From Pteria penguin (lineage: Eukaryota; Mollusca; Bivalvia; Pterioida; Pteriidae): DNA of 64,000 bases. The translations under genes and the position numbers were made by a program. Location of the stretch: assembly GCA_035048485.1 (NCBI GenBank), contig CM068593.1, positions 5,837,151-5,901,150 of the forward strand. The letters are read 5' to 3'. This document shows, piece by piece, positions 45,667 through 57,050 of this stretch; position 1 is the first letter of the stretch, and every line of letters starts with the position of its first letter. The notes under the pieces are model-generated. The model had not been told where the DNA came from, made no database searches, and saw only the letters and a program-made list of their open reading frames with translations.

Positions 45667-46965
45667 GCATTAAGTGTAAGTAGGATGTCATTAAGTGTAA
45701 GTAGGATGTCATTAAGTGTGAGTAGGATGTCATTAAGTGTAAGTAGAATGTCATTAAGTGTAAGTAGGATGTCATTAAGTGTGAGTAGGATGTCATTAAG
45801 TGTAAGTAGGATGTCATTAAGTAAGTAGGATGTCATTAAGTGTAAGTAGGATGTCATTAAGTGTAAGTAGGATGTCATTTAGTAAGTAGGATGTCATTAA
45901 GTGTAAGTAGGATGTCATTAAGTGTAAGTAGAATGCCATTAAGTGTAAGTAGGATGTCATTAAGTGTAAGTAGGATGTCATTAAGTAAGTAGGATGTCAT
46001 TAAGTGTAAGTAGGATGCATTAAGTGTAAGTAGGATGTCATTAAGTGTAAGTAGGATGTCATTAAGTAAGTAGGATGTCATTAAGTGTAAGTAGGATGTC
46101 ATTAAGTAAGTAGGATGTCATTAAGTGTAAGTAGGATGCCATTAAATGTGAGTAGGATGCCATTAAGTGTAAGTAGGATGTCATTAAGTGTAAGTAGGAT
46201 GTCATTAAGTGTAAGTAGGATGTCATTAAGTAAGTAGGATGTCATTAAGTGTAAGTAGAATGTCATTAAGTGTAAGTAGGATGTCATTAAGTGTAAGTAG
46301 GATGTCATTAAGTGTAAGTAGGATGTCATTAAGTGTAAGTAGGATGTCATTAAGTGTAAGTAGGATGTCATTAAGTGTAAGTAGGATGTCATTAAGTAAG
46401 TAGGATGTCATTAAGTGTAAGTAGGATGTCATTAAGTAAGTAGGATGTCATTAAGTAAGTAGGATGTCATTAAGTAAGTAGGATGTCATTAAGTGTAAGT
46501 AGGATGTCATTAAGTAAGTAGGATGTCATTAAGTGTAAGTAGGATGTCATTAAGTGTAAGTAGGATGTCATTAAGTGTAAGTAGGATGTCATTAAGTAAG
46601 TAGGATGTCATTAAGTGTAAGTAGGATGTCATTAAGTGTAAGTAGGATGTCATTAAGTAAGTAGGATGTCATTAAGTGTAAGTAGGATGCCATTAAATGT
46701 GAGTAGGATGCCATTAAGTGTAAGTAGGATGTCATTAAGTGTAAGTAGGATGCCATTAAATGTGAGTAGGATGCCATTAAGTGTAAGTAGGATGCCATTA
46801 AGTGTAAGTAGAATGTCATTAAGTGTGAGTAGGATGTCATTAAGTGTAAGTAGGATGTCATTAAGTGTGAGTAGGATGTCATTAAGTGTAAGTAGGGTGT
46901 CATTAAGTGTAAGTAGGATGTCGTTAATTAAGTGTAAGTACATGTAGGATGACATTAATGTGATT
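45667..46965 (+). repeat. 21-bp minisatellite, about 62 copies
   Basis: Unit GTCATTAAGTGTAAGTAGGA plus T (21 bp), with a frequent 19-bp variant lacking one GT-containing dinucleotide (TTAAGTAAGTAGG). Every unit contains GTAAGT. Minus-strand frames are seven-residue repeats without evidence of function. Confidence 0.95.
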
Positions 46966-46989
46966 TTCTGTTATGTATATGTCGTGAAT

Positions 46990-47117
46990 TTTAGTGTGAC
47001 TGTGTTGTATTTTAGTGTGACTGTGTTGTTTTTTAGTGTGACTGTGTTGTATTTTAGTGTAACTGTTGTTTTTTAGTGTGACTGTGTTGTATTTTTGTGT
47101 GACCGTGTTGTATTTGT
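46990..47117 (+). repeat. Second 21-bp tandem repeat, about six copies
   Basis: Unit GTGTGACTGTGTTGTATTTT with A (starts 46994, 47015, 47036, 47057). It has the same period as the neighbouring array but unrelated sequence. Confidence 0.85.
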
Positions 47118-47649
47118 GGCACGAATTTTATTGTTGTCGTTTATATTTGACTGAAAGGAAAATAAATCATTCAGGATATTAGCTTTATCGATCTCATCAG
47201 TGGCTAATGCGTAATAGTCTTTTTTTTTGTAAGTACATTAATATCCGAGTTCTGTTTTTGAGGAATTTGAAAGTTGTTATACTAGTTCCCACCAGTCTGT
47301 GGATCCGAATTTGTTAGACTTTATTTTAGTACATAACTTTTCACAAAATGATTGTTTAGAGCTCTATTTTTAATAAATTAGTTAGGCCTACTTTAATTTT
47401 GGATTTCTTTCTCAATCAATTTCTTTTCCTCGTGGTTTTTCTTATATCAGAGGACATCCAAAGGATATCATTTAGACGTATTTTCAATTTTATTGGGAAC
47501 TGAGCGAGATGCTGACTCTGTTAAGTCTGTGACGATTGTGTTAATGTTTCTGTTATTGTTTACAGTCAAGTCCCAGTTACATTTTTATAGATTTTCTCTA
47601 AATTGTTCATTAAATTTTCGATGTCGTAGAGCCATATTTGTCGTTTTAA

Positions 47650-48130
47650 AATGTATGTTTTACAGGTTTGGTTAAAAAAAAATGATTGGGTGATGTAAAC
47701 GAATACTTACATTTAAAAAAGGTGTGTGTTCGTTTGTGGAATATTTGTTACAAAGTAGGTCGATGAGCATGGACGTGTTATTCAGTTTTGGATGTAGGCT
47801 GTGTTATTAGTTTAAACTGTATTAATTGAGAAAATCAAATACAATATGAAGAAATGAACATGATAGGCAAGTAATACATAAATGATAAGTAAGGATTCAG
47901 AAAAAAAGCTTAAAGCTGATATAAATCCAGCTCCTAATTTTTGAAACCGGCAAATAATGCAAGACAATACACGCAACCGGGTATGTGAAAACGAATACAG
48001 TGATCGGAGAAATACAAATTCTGAACATGTCACGAAGTATGGAATATTGACTTGAGTCTTGAAATATTGAACTAATTTATTTTTCTCCCTCCTATTTTCT
48101 AAAATATTCCAACCGGTTTCTTTATATAAA
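47650..48130. other. Unassigned AT-rich spacer
   Basis: Between the two LINE copies; no coding similarity or repeat recognised. Confidence 0.4.
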
Positions 48131-49690
48131 AGGTCTAGGCTACATAATTTGGTACTCCCAATACTATCCTGGCTGCTTCAATGTTTATATGTTCTGGTTT
48201 TTGTTTGTATTATTCAGGGCAATTACCCCAGATAATGTCAGCGTTTTCTAACGCTGGTCTAATGAATGAGAAATATAACGTCTGAAGTGTACGTCTGTCG
48301 AGTTGGTATTTAAGGTTGAGAAGAACGTTTAGTTTGTTGTTGTTGTTTTTTTTTTTGATGACTTTAATTATTGTGTCAATATGATCCTCCCGATGTCCTG
48401 TTTTGCTGAACATAGGACCTAAAATATTGCGATTATTAACTTCGTTAATAGAGGTATCAATCAGAAAGAAAGTCGGTGATGATTGACATTAGGTTTTCGT
48501 AAAATGAGAAGTAATTCAGTTAGAAATGATTGAATTCTTTCAAACTTCATATAAGGCTAACTTGTGTAAAGGTCTAGGGTGGGATTGGTTTTGGGGTCAA
48601 AAGGTCAGTTCTAAAAATAACTGTGTAATACCAGAAATAGACATTTATCACTGCATTTCATTTTCCAGATAATAACTTGAGTTGAAAATGATTGATTTCT
48701 TTTAAACTTCATTGAAGACTTGCTTATGTAAAGGTGTGGGGCGAGATTGATTTTGAGGTCACTGTTTCAGTTTCCAGATGATGACTATAGATACTGATGC
48801 CAGATATGAATAAAATGAGGCTATACTCTTGATGTCCGTTTCACTAGAACTTGATATAAACCTCACAGAATTCGATGTTATTTCCTATTAAATCATGCAA
48901 AAGGTTACCAAGTTCACATAACTGTTTCATTTTGCTAATAAGGTATTAGTCACTTCGAAGGCCCAGGTTGTGGCAAAGGACGAGTGTCGCTGATTGTAAG
49001 CTTGTTTTATTTAAATTATGGTTTGGAATATCTGCACCTTGAATTTCACTTTCAATAATTACATAAATAGATGTGGCATCTGCAAAAAGTTTAATGCAGC
49101 AGTTGACCTCAAGGACTATGTCATTGATATTCACTAAAAAGAATAAGGGCCCTAGAATGTAGCCTTGAGGCACTCCAGCATTAATATTAATTACAAATGA
49201 TTCCTTTGAAACCTTTCCAGTAAGAAAAACTTTTTGTTTACGCCCAGAGGTAATCTCCCACCCATTCTAATAAGTTTTCAGAAATTCTAAGATTTTCCAA
49301 TGTATGCTTTAGTCCCCTGTGCCAAACTATATAAAAAAAAAATGCCACCCTTCTTTACCATCATCGAAGTGCTTTGGAAAATACAGTGTTGATGTAAAGT
49401 TATTGCCTTTTTGAAACCCTGATTGATGTTTAGCTAAGAGATCATTTGTGGTAATTTAGTTATAAATATGTTTGTATATACATCTTTCAAAAATTTTACT
49501 TACTACACTTAAGAGTGATATGGGTCTGTAATTTTCTACTTTTTTGTATCATTCATTTTGAATATTGGTAAAACATTAGCTATTTTCCATTTATTTGGAA
49601 ATGTTTACTAGACAGAGATAGATTAAATAGTAAGTGGAAGGGCAAATTAAGTTCACTTTGTGCTGCCTAATAAGTTTTGGACTTACATTG
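48130..49690 (-). pseudogene. Second decayed LINE copy
   Basis: Minus-strand RT remnants: PQGYILGPLFFLVNINDIV, then FADATSIYV where the catalytic Asp pair is degraded. The post-RT segment QTLYFSFIRPALENADIIWG is at about 48210-48310, and WKIANVLPIF at the 5' side near 49580. Same order and orientation as 43830-47650, so a paralogous family member. Many frameshifts; inactive. Confidence 0.78.
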
Positions 49691-49971
49691 TCTGCATGTA
49701 CCACTAGCGTTTATATTTATTCATTTAATAACATTCACCGGAAAAAGGTCAGGAGACCGAAATATTGTGAATGCCGAGTTTGTTGTTCTTTGTTTTAATT
49801 TTAACAGATTTATGCTAAACTGTCATTTATTCATAAAAAACACACTCGTGATGAACGACGAGCTTCTCGCATTGTAGCCGTATGTCCCTTTTGGAATCGC
49901 GGGAAATCCGTTAGGGGGCGCGGAACTGAAAATGGTCAATTATTTGATCAATCTGTAAATAAAGATTGATG

Positions 49972-50082
49972 TTACACTAATATTTGAAACATTTAATTTA
50001 ATATGTTTAAACATAATTATAACAACCTATTGTTATAATAATGTTTAAACATATTAAATGTTTTAAATATTAGTGTAACATT
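49972..50082. repeat. Near-perfect palindrome, ~52-bp arms
   Basis: GTTACACTAATATTT...ATATGTTTAAACAT...TTATAACA on the left is mirrored by TGTTATAA...ATGTTTAAACATAT...AAATATTAGTGTAAC on the right, around a ~6-base loop. The arms differ by one 4-bp indel and a few substitutions. Confidence 0.88.
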
Positions 50083-50089
50083 GATTCTG

Positions 50090-51531
50090 CTGTAAAATCA
50101 TGATTATATCTCATTTCGTTACTGTAAAGATTTTATGACCTAAAAAAGGGTTGTTGTTTACATTTGAATTTGGGCAAATTTTTTTCGGAGTGACCCTCTT
50201 CCAGCAGGATTTTCTCGAAATTAAGATGGATAACCTATGGTAAACATTTAAAATTCTGTTAGAGGAGGGTCTGACAAACATTTTGATATATGGATTATAT
50301 ATGGCTAAAATGTAGGATGTTGTGTAAATCTTGCTGGAAGTTTGGTAATTTAATAATGGACCCTATGGGAAATGCAATTACTGTTCTTTGATCTTTACAA
50401 AATGAAAAGGTAAACTTACATAATGTGTATGAAAGTTCAAATATACTCGTGACATAATCGCCCGGGTTTTAGTCATTTTTTTTATGAAACACGTTTACTT
50501 TTTAAGTAATTTTACGATAAATATTTGTCACAATGTATAATATTTTGAAGGGAGTATTTTCGTAAGACATAGTTAACAGGAGAATAATCATAAGCATAGA
50601 ATGAATAAGGTAATACATCTATACCATAAATCATATACATGTATATACAAATAAATCATTCGAGATAGATTGCTCTGGTACTATCGTCCCATAAGAAGGC
50701 TACACTGGAGGACGAGATACTCCGAATGATAGAATGATATTTGACGTAGCGTAGTCAATTCTAAGGGGACGACCGTTTGATTCGGAGTTGTTGGAAAGTG
50801 GGGGGAGCTGGCACTTTTTGGAAATTAATATTCTGACCCTGAAAATGTTTGAAATAAAAAAAAAATATGGCTTTGACTGAAATGAAAATAAATATTCTGG
50901 CTACTAGCATATACCAGATCATGCAAAAAATATAAAGCTGAATGTTCTAAAGAAAGTGTTGATTTTTTTTTAGGCTGGCTTCGCTAGCCAGATTGCTCCC
51001 TATCCTATAATGTGTAGTATTTGACTGTATAACTCATATTTCAGCAGAATTTATAGCAGTGGACAAATTGTGCTGTTCAATATGTTCAACAAAACTCAAT
51101 AGAATTGTTACTTTTTAAAAATATATTTGCATGTCCATTTTGAGGGGCAGACAGGGACAAGGGCTTTACCGTCTGCTTTCTGATATATTTTCTCTTCAGA
51201 TTCTTGTTTGGAGTGTCATTCGCGTCACCTTGCCGCCCATTTCCAATCCTTTTCCCTAACTTCCCCGTGTGTTGTCTGCTCCTCATTTATATGCTAGATA
51301 CACCGATATCTAAACGTTAAAACGAGTGACCACAAGGGGTCTTACTTGAATTTGTCTCATCTCTAACCTGAGCACATATGCAAAGTTGATGTTTGAATTA
51401 AATCATTTGCATTTCAAAATTCATGGTGGCCGTATTTTTTTTTGAGAGTGTTTCATTCCTTTTAAGTTTCATTCAAATCAGTGCAATAGGACATTCGTCA
51501 AATGATTTTAAAACACTTCTTCAAATGTAAA
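50090..51531. other. Unassigned intergenic sequence
   Basis: No gene, SINE or clear repeat recognised. Frames are short and lack family motifs. Confidence 0.4.
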
Positions 51532-51546
51532 ATAAAGCCGGCGTGG

Positions 51547-51820
51547 CCTAGTGGTATCGCGTCGGACTCCGGATCGGGAGTCCGGGGTTCGATTCCCGCC
51601 CTGGTCATGCCGCTGTTCTGTCTTTCGGATGAGACAGTAAAAACCGAGGCCCCGTGTCGTGGTATGTATGACACGTTAAAGATCCCTCACTGCTTCGGGC
51701 GGGTCCGTTGCAAAGGTCAAAATTTGTATGCCCCGCATCAGGCAGATGCCGTCACCATATACGTCAAATATTCGTGGTGTGACGTAAAACATAACTCCAC
51801 CCATTGATCAATCAATCAAA
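51547..51820 (+). mobile_element. SINE family B, complete and young-looking
   Basis: GCCGGCGTGGCCTAGTGGTA head, GGTTCGATTCCCGCC B box, intact central domain, GGCAGATGCCGTCACCATAT, tail with AATCAATCAAA. A perfect 15-bp target duplication CAAATGTAAAATAAA lies at 51532-51546 and 51821-51835, the longest in the window. Confidence 0.94.
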
Positions 51821-52319
51821 CAAATGTAAAATAAACACAAACATAACTTTAAAATGAGAACAAAAGTAAAACCAACAAAAATGTGTGTCTTCACTTAACA
51901 TACATGATTACAACAGTAAAAAGGGTCCCATTGGGCCTATATTGTTCACTTTAGACATAGAAAACATTGCACAATCATACTGAACATTGATTGTAGATGG
52001 CCGTAAGTCTTTAGTGTCTTTAAAACCTTTAAAACATGTAAAATTGTACATGAGGAACATCTTTGCTTAATATCTACCAAGCTTTGTCAAATTTAATTTA
52101 GATGTAGTGAAGACAAAGTTAAAATTGTGAAAAAATCAATATAACAAATGTATTAAAAATACTTATGAAATGCTATTTTGCATTGAAATACCATAGTTCA
52201 AAGTTTTCCGAGATTCTCTGCCCATCTCCCACTATTGATATTGGCGGTTTGTGGGAGAGGGTTAGAGAGACTTTGTTCATCAAAAGTTGGAATTTCAGCG
52301 ATACCAGCCGGTATCGGGA

Positions 52320-52800
52320 TGTACAAGCCTCTGGCGACAAATAAACGTTTGCCCAACCAACTTGCAATGTGTAATCCAATAAATGAACATTTAACTAACT
52401 CGATCATAGGAATATCTTTTCAAATAAGATCTCTATCTTCTAGCTGCCGTTTTATCTGAAAACACGATTAGATTCTCCATTTCGTCATTTTGTGTATAAA
52501 AGTATGACGTCGCGTTACGCGACTTTGCTCATTCGTGACGAGGTTGCATCGTGTTTTTCTTGTGTCGGCTGCTGAAGTGTCACAAATGCGAAGTCGTGTT
52601 CGGCGAGATCTGATGTCATACTGTATACACAAATGGCGAAATGAGAATATTGTTGTGTTTGCAGATAAAACGGCTGATAGCAGAGGTCATCGACCTTATT
52701 TGGAAAAAATATCGCTATGATCGAGTAAGTTAAATGCTCATTTATTGGATTCTAGGTTGCAAGTTCGCTGTGCAAACGCTTACTTGTCACCAGAGGCTTG
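52320..52800. repeat. Inverted repeat, ~185-bp arms
   Basis: Left arm 52320-52509 pairs with right arm 52613-52800, around a ~100-base centre. Matching landmarks are ACAAGCCTCTGGCGACAA / TTGTCACCAGAGGCTTGT and CCAATAAATGAACATTTAAC / GTTAAATGCTCATTTATTGG. The arms are about 80-85% alike. The start of the centre carries GTCGCGTTACGCGAC. Confidence 0.82.
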
Positions 52801-53080
52801 TCACCCCCCCCCCCCCGGAAAAATGGCCAATTTTCCCCTTTTATAGTCATTTCCCCCCGGGGGGAAACTACTATATACTATATAGTGAATCCCCCCCCTC
52901 CTAATGTGAAATTCTGGATTTTCTTTTTACACATACGTAAATCTAGCGTGTTACTTTTTTAACAATAAATAGAGAGATTTCTATTGATTTAAAATAGAGA
53001 TATCTCAACTTTTGATAGGGAGATATTTCCAATGAATTTAGAGATAGCTCATTTTCTTAAATAGAAATGTTTTCAATTTT

Positions 53081-53140
53081 AATCTCTTTTCGAAATACAG
53101 ATGTATATATATATATACATCTGTATTTCGAAAAGAGATT
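53081..53140. repeat. Perfect 60-bp palindrome
   Basis: AATCTCTTTTCGAAATACAG, ATGTATATATATATATACAT, CTGTATTTCGAAAAGAGATT: every base pairs with its mirror position. The centre is (TA)n. Confidence 0.95.
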
Positions 53141-53266
53141 CTAGGTTGCAAGTTCGCTGTCATATATATATAATACAGATATATCTACTAGAATTTCATT
53201 CGAGATATCTTTATTTAATCCGAGAAATCTCTATATACAAGCGGAAAAAGAAAAACAAGTTTGTTT

Positions 53267-53791
53267 ATGCCTCCCGAATGATATTCGGGGGCATCTAGTT
53301 TTTGACCTGTCTGTGCTTCTTACCCTGTGGCAAAAACATTGATTACATCGTTTGTACCAAAAGGTGCAAGGGCTTGAAACTCTACATAAAGATTCCTTGT
53401 GATGAGACCTTTCATTTCGGTCCATGATTTTTTAACTGGTGACATTGATTTTGGAGCTCGACTTAGTTTTCAAAAACTTAAAATTTGGCTATATCTTTTG
53501 TACTAAAAGGGGTAGGGGTTTGAAACTTCACATATAGATTCCTTGTGATAGGATTTTTCATTTGGGACCATGACTTTTGACCTAATGACCTTGACCTTGG
53601 AGTGTGACCTACTTCTTTTAATAAACTTTAACCTTGATAATATTTTCTACACCAAAGAGTGTAGAGCTTTGGAACTTCACATAAAGATTCTTTGTTATGA
53701 GACCTTTCATACTTTATGCAAGGGACATGGAAATCACATTCTTGTGTTCATGATTTACAACATCTGCGACTATGCAAGCCTAGTCGCAGAT
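53267..53791. mobile_element. Hairpin-ended GGTCA-type repeat
   Basis: 5' hairpin ATGCCTCCCGAAT/ATTCGGGGGCAT at 53267-53294, cores with TTTCATTTGGGACCATGAC and GACCTTGACCTTGGAG. A perfect 11-bp stem (ATCTGCGACTA / TAGTCGCAGAT, 8-base loop) follows at 53762-53791. No ORF. Confidence 0.6.
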
Positions 53792-54399
53792 TGCAAATCG
53801 TTGGCACCTGGGTGGAATTCCCTTCTATTATTCTCGTGTCAGTATTGATTTATTTAAGAATTTAAAGTGCAGGAAATTCTTGCACGTTCATTTCTTATAT
53901 TTCTCATTTGAACATTTTGATTAATAAATTCCTAATTTACTTATGATGTATTATGAAAAGTTGCCTGGGATCAAATCTTGAGTCATAGCGTGACGTCCTG
54001 AATAGCATCTATACGCAAATAAACGGCAATTTATAACGAAATAATAGGGGAAAATACCACACTATGGTAAATACATAAAAAGAAAGACGTGTACACATTT
54101 ACAACAAAACACTTAACAGTATATAGAAACCCCTTAACCATAACACCATCGGTTTGATCCATAGGCTATTACTTTAGTACATTTGTATTTCAAATGTCAT
54201 CTGATTGATACAAGAACGAACGTGTATGATTTCGAAACCACTACGTAAGAAGGAAAAAACTACAGTGGGGGAAAGACTACTATGTAGCAGTTTTTCCGCC
54301 ATTGGGGAAAAACTACTATATAGCCATTTTCCGGGGACTACCTAGGAGGGGGGGGGAGGGAAACTACTATATAAAACCGGATTGCTTTTAAATCTTATC

Positions 54400-55480
54400 T
54401 TACCAGTATAAGGGTCACATTTAGTTTACCCGCTGGGGACCTCAAAGCGGCCCCCTGACCACCTACTTTCAGAAATAAAAAATCCACATAGATTTGCCTT
54501 ACTACGCCACAGTTCGAGTAGATGTTTTACGTCTTCATGGTCTATCTCGTTGTATCCCAGGCGAATGTGCTTTTAAGCATGTTGGTTTTTACAAGCTGAT
54601 GACGCTACTTTACTCCTGGTTTGGTTAATTCTTGATTTACGGACCAACCCTTCGTATCCTCAGTTTTGTTAAGGTTTTTTTTTCTCATTTCATGAGAGCA
54701 ATACGAATTTGTTAGTTTGACACTCGAGCTATAACAGCCCTGGATTTGTAGCACTTCGTTTTCCAACACGGTGTGACACGACTATTTCGGACTTCTCCAA
54801 GTGGCATCGAGTTTCTTGGCTTTATCGAGGTTGACCGAATCAGTGTCTGTTTACTCCTCCGGGACGTCAAAGACACACATGCATTTTTTTAGGCATCGAG
54901 CATGCGAAGCATGATCGAGAGCCTATAGCGATCGTAAAATTTAACCTTTTCGCCGCATTTCCTGGCCAAATCTCATTCGCGAAAGAAAATAGTACTTTCT
55001 TTTAAATGCTCATATTAGATTCTAGAAATGCAATTATACTTCCTGATTGTCTTCTATTGCCTCGAGACATTTATTCGTAGAAATGTCTAATATGCAATGT
55101 GACGTAAATGACATACGTAAACATTGTGATTCATGATTAAATTATGCGAAGGTATATACAAGATTTGACCTTAACCAAGGGTCAAATTCGACGTTTATGC
55201 TTTCGGATATTACTTTTTCATGTAAAAGGCGAGGTTGTTCCGAATGTTGTTTATAAACTTAGATATTGGGGCGTAAGGATACATGTTGTCATGTTTTCAT
55301 TAAAGATATATTTGTGAATTGTTCGCGTAGTTATGAGTATGCAACTGTAGATCAGAGACATATGTACTTTCAGTATACTTGAAAGTATCTATGTTTCTGT
55401 GTAGATATAGCAATGAATTGGATTTTGAAAGTTTGAACTGCATTTGCATTATTTGTTGTTAATAAACCTCAATGGTATAT
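54400..55480. other. Unassigned intergenic sequence
   Basis: A hairpin GGCATCGAGCATGCGAAGCA...GAGCC at about 54893-54924 may open another hairpin-ended repeat. Otherwise nothing recognised. Confidence 0.4.
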
Positions 55481-55481
55481 A

Positions 55482-56058
55482 CAGTCCACTCTCGTTACAA
55501 CGTCACTCGTAATAACTGCATATTCCGAAATCGGCAGAAATCTGCCCGTAATAAAAGTACATGCTCTTATTTGTGTTCTTTATACCGGCATATTCGCCTT
55601 CTGGTATCGGCAGCACCGAACAAATGTACATTTTCACACCAATTAAAATTCTATACACCGGCAGACTACCTTAACTGCCGATCTAGGAACTATTGGCAAG
55701 GGATTTCACGGCACGCGGTTTAGTCTGTTATTTGCTTTGTTTCAACGCACATACGTTTACCTGTACATATGGCCTCATTTGAAATAATAAATCACTAATT
55801 ATGCAGCAACTGGAATATGTTTATTCTACACTCAACATTTCTTCGTAAATATCTTGTACATTACATACACTGTACATATAAATTAAACAGAACACAATAG
55901 AGTTCGGTATTGACCGTAATTATAGTTGTCTCCAAGTTTATTTTGATGTATTACATTTTATACGAAATAGCAGCAATTCGTATATATCAGCAATTTTAAA
56001 TTCGTTTAAACGGCACAATTCAGAAATACAGACATTGCCGCTGTAACGAGAGTTACTG
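55482..56058. mobile_element. Tc1/mariner-like MITE
   Basis: 577 bp with inverted ends: left CAGTCCACTCTCGTTACAAC, right GCTGTAACGAGAGTTACTG. TA on the left (55480-55481); the right flank reads CA, a possible decayed TA. No ORF. Confidence 0.7.
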
Positions 56059-56129
56059 CACCAGAGTCGTTGATGTACTCTATAGACTTAAGATTCCAAA
56101 TTTCAAGCACTTGGAAGGAAATATTTATC

Positions 56130-57050
56130 ATGATACCCCTGCCAAGGAAGTTTTTTTTTTGGGGGGGGGGGGGGGGCTATGTCCGTTTGTCCGTGGGTCC
56201 CGATTCGTGTCCGCTTGATAACTTATGTACCATGGGACTGGGGATGATTAAACTTGGTATGTAAATGCCTCATGGGAACGGGATGTGTCATGTACCAAAA
56301 TTTGGTCACTGTGACCTTAACCTTGGCTTAGACCTCTTTGATAGTAAATCCTGGGCCACTTTGTGTCCGGAGCATAACTTTTTATTTGGTCTATAGATTT
56401 GGATAATATTTCACAGGATTGTTGCCCATGACCTAAGGGTGTGTCATGACCTTAACCCAAGGTCAAAGGTCAAGGTCAATGTGGACTTGGTTGTAAAAAT
56501 CCTGTCCAGACCATATCTTTTACTGGGTGGATGGATTTTGTGTGGCCCATTGCCTAAGGATGTGTCATGACCTTGACCCAAGGTCATAGGTCAAAGGTGG
56601 AGGTTACTGTGGACTTGGTTGTTAAAATACTATCCGGGCCATATCTTTATATGGGGTTGATGGATTTAGATAATATTTCACAGGATTGTTGCCCATCGTC
56701 GAAGGATGTGTCATGGCCTTGACCCAAGTTCAAAGGTGAAGTTCAATGTGGACTTGATTGTCCGGGTCGTATCTTTTTATTTGGTCAATAGATTTGGATA
56801 ATATCTCAAAGGATTTTTGCCCATGGCCCAAGGGTGTGTCATGACCTTGACCGAATGTCAACAATCAAGGTCACTGTGTACTTGGTGTTAAAGATCCTGT
56901 CCAGGCAATATATTTTTATTGGGTTAATAGGTTTGGATAATATTTCATAGGATTGTTGCCCATGACCAAAGGGTGTGGCATAGTTCAAGGTCGCTGTTTC
57001 TTTGGTGACTAAACTCATGTCTGATTGGATTTTGGCAAGACTAAATGTTC
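56130..57050. mobile_element. GGTCA-rich interspersed repeat
   Basis: Starts near TACCCCTGCCAAGGAAG and a T11/G17 run. Five to six cores of ~150 bp follow, with TTTGGATAATATTTCACAGG, ATTGTTGCCCATGACC, GTGTGTCATGACCTTGACCC and AGGTCAAAGGTCAAGGTCA. Same family as 32250 and 39096. No ORF. Confidence 0.65.

Larger units (their letters stand above)
43830..47650 (-). pseudogene. Non-LTR retrotransposon (LINE) with RT domain, decayed
   Basis: Minus-strand reverse transcriptase fragments: HQSGFRPGDFTIDQLIYITN before the SINE, then motif A TVFFDISKAFDRMWH, GVPQGSILGPLLFLIFISDI, and a catalytic box changed to FVDDTSIYV (usually F/YADD). Post-RT VQTLYFSFI..ILEYGDIIWDNC is at about 43960-44060. Pre-RT text with KANILNDLF lies at about 47120-47250. 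Stops and frameshifts are scattered. The type fits the Jockey/CR1-L2 group. It is interrupted by a family B SINE and by a 21-bp minisatellite. Confidence 0.82.
52804..54380. other. Segment bounded by C/G runs with related ends
   Basis: Near 52804-52910 a poly(C) run is followed by GGAAAAATGGCC and GGGGAAACTACTATATAC. Near 54265-54375 come GGGGAAAAACTACTATATAG, GCCATTTTCCGG and a poly(G) run. The similar text on opposite sides may be ends of one element; boundaries are unclear. Confidence 0.4.

Noticed and set aside
45617..46955. Leucine-rich small proteins on the minus strand
   Set aside because: Artefacts of a 21-bp period; the same sequence reads as several different repeats depending on frame.
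51547..51620. tRNA gene
   Set aside because: A and B boxes are present, but the sequence continues into a SINE core and tail with a 15-bp target duplication, and several similar heads occur in the window.
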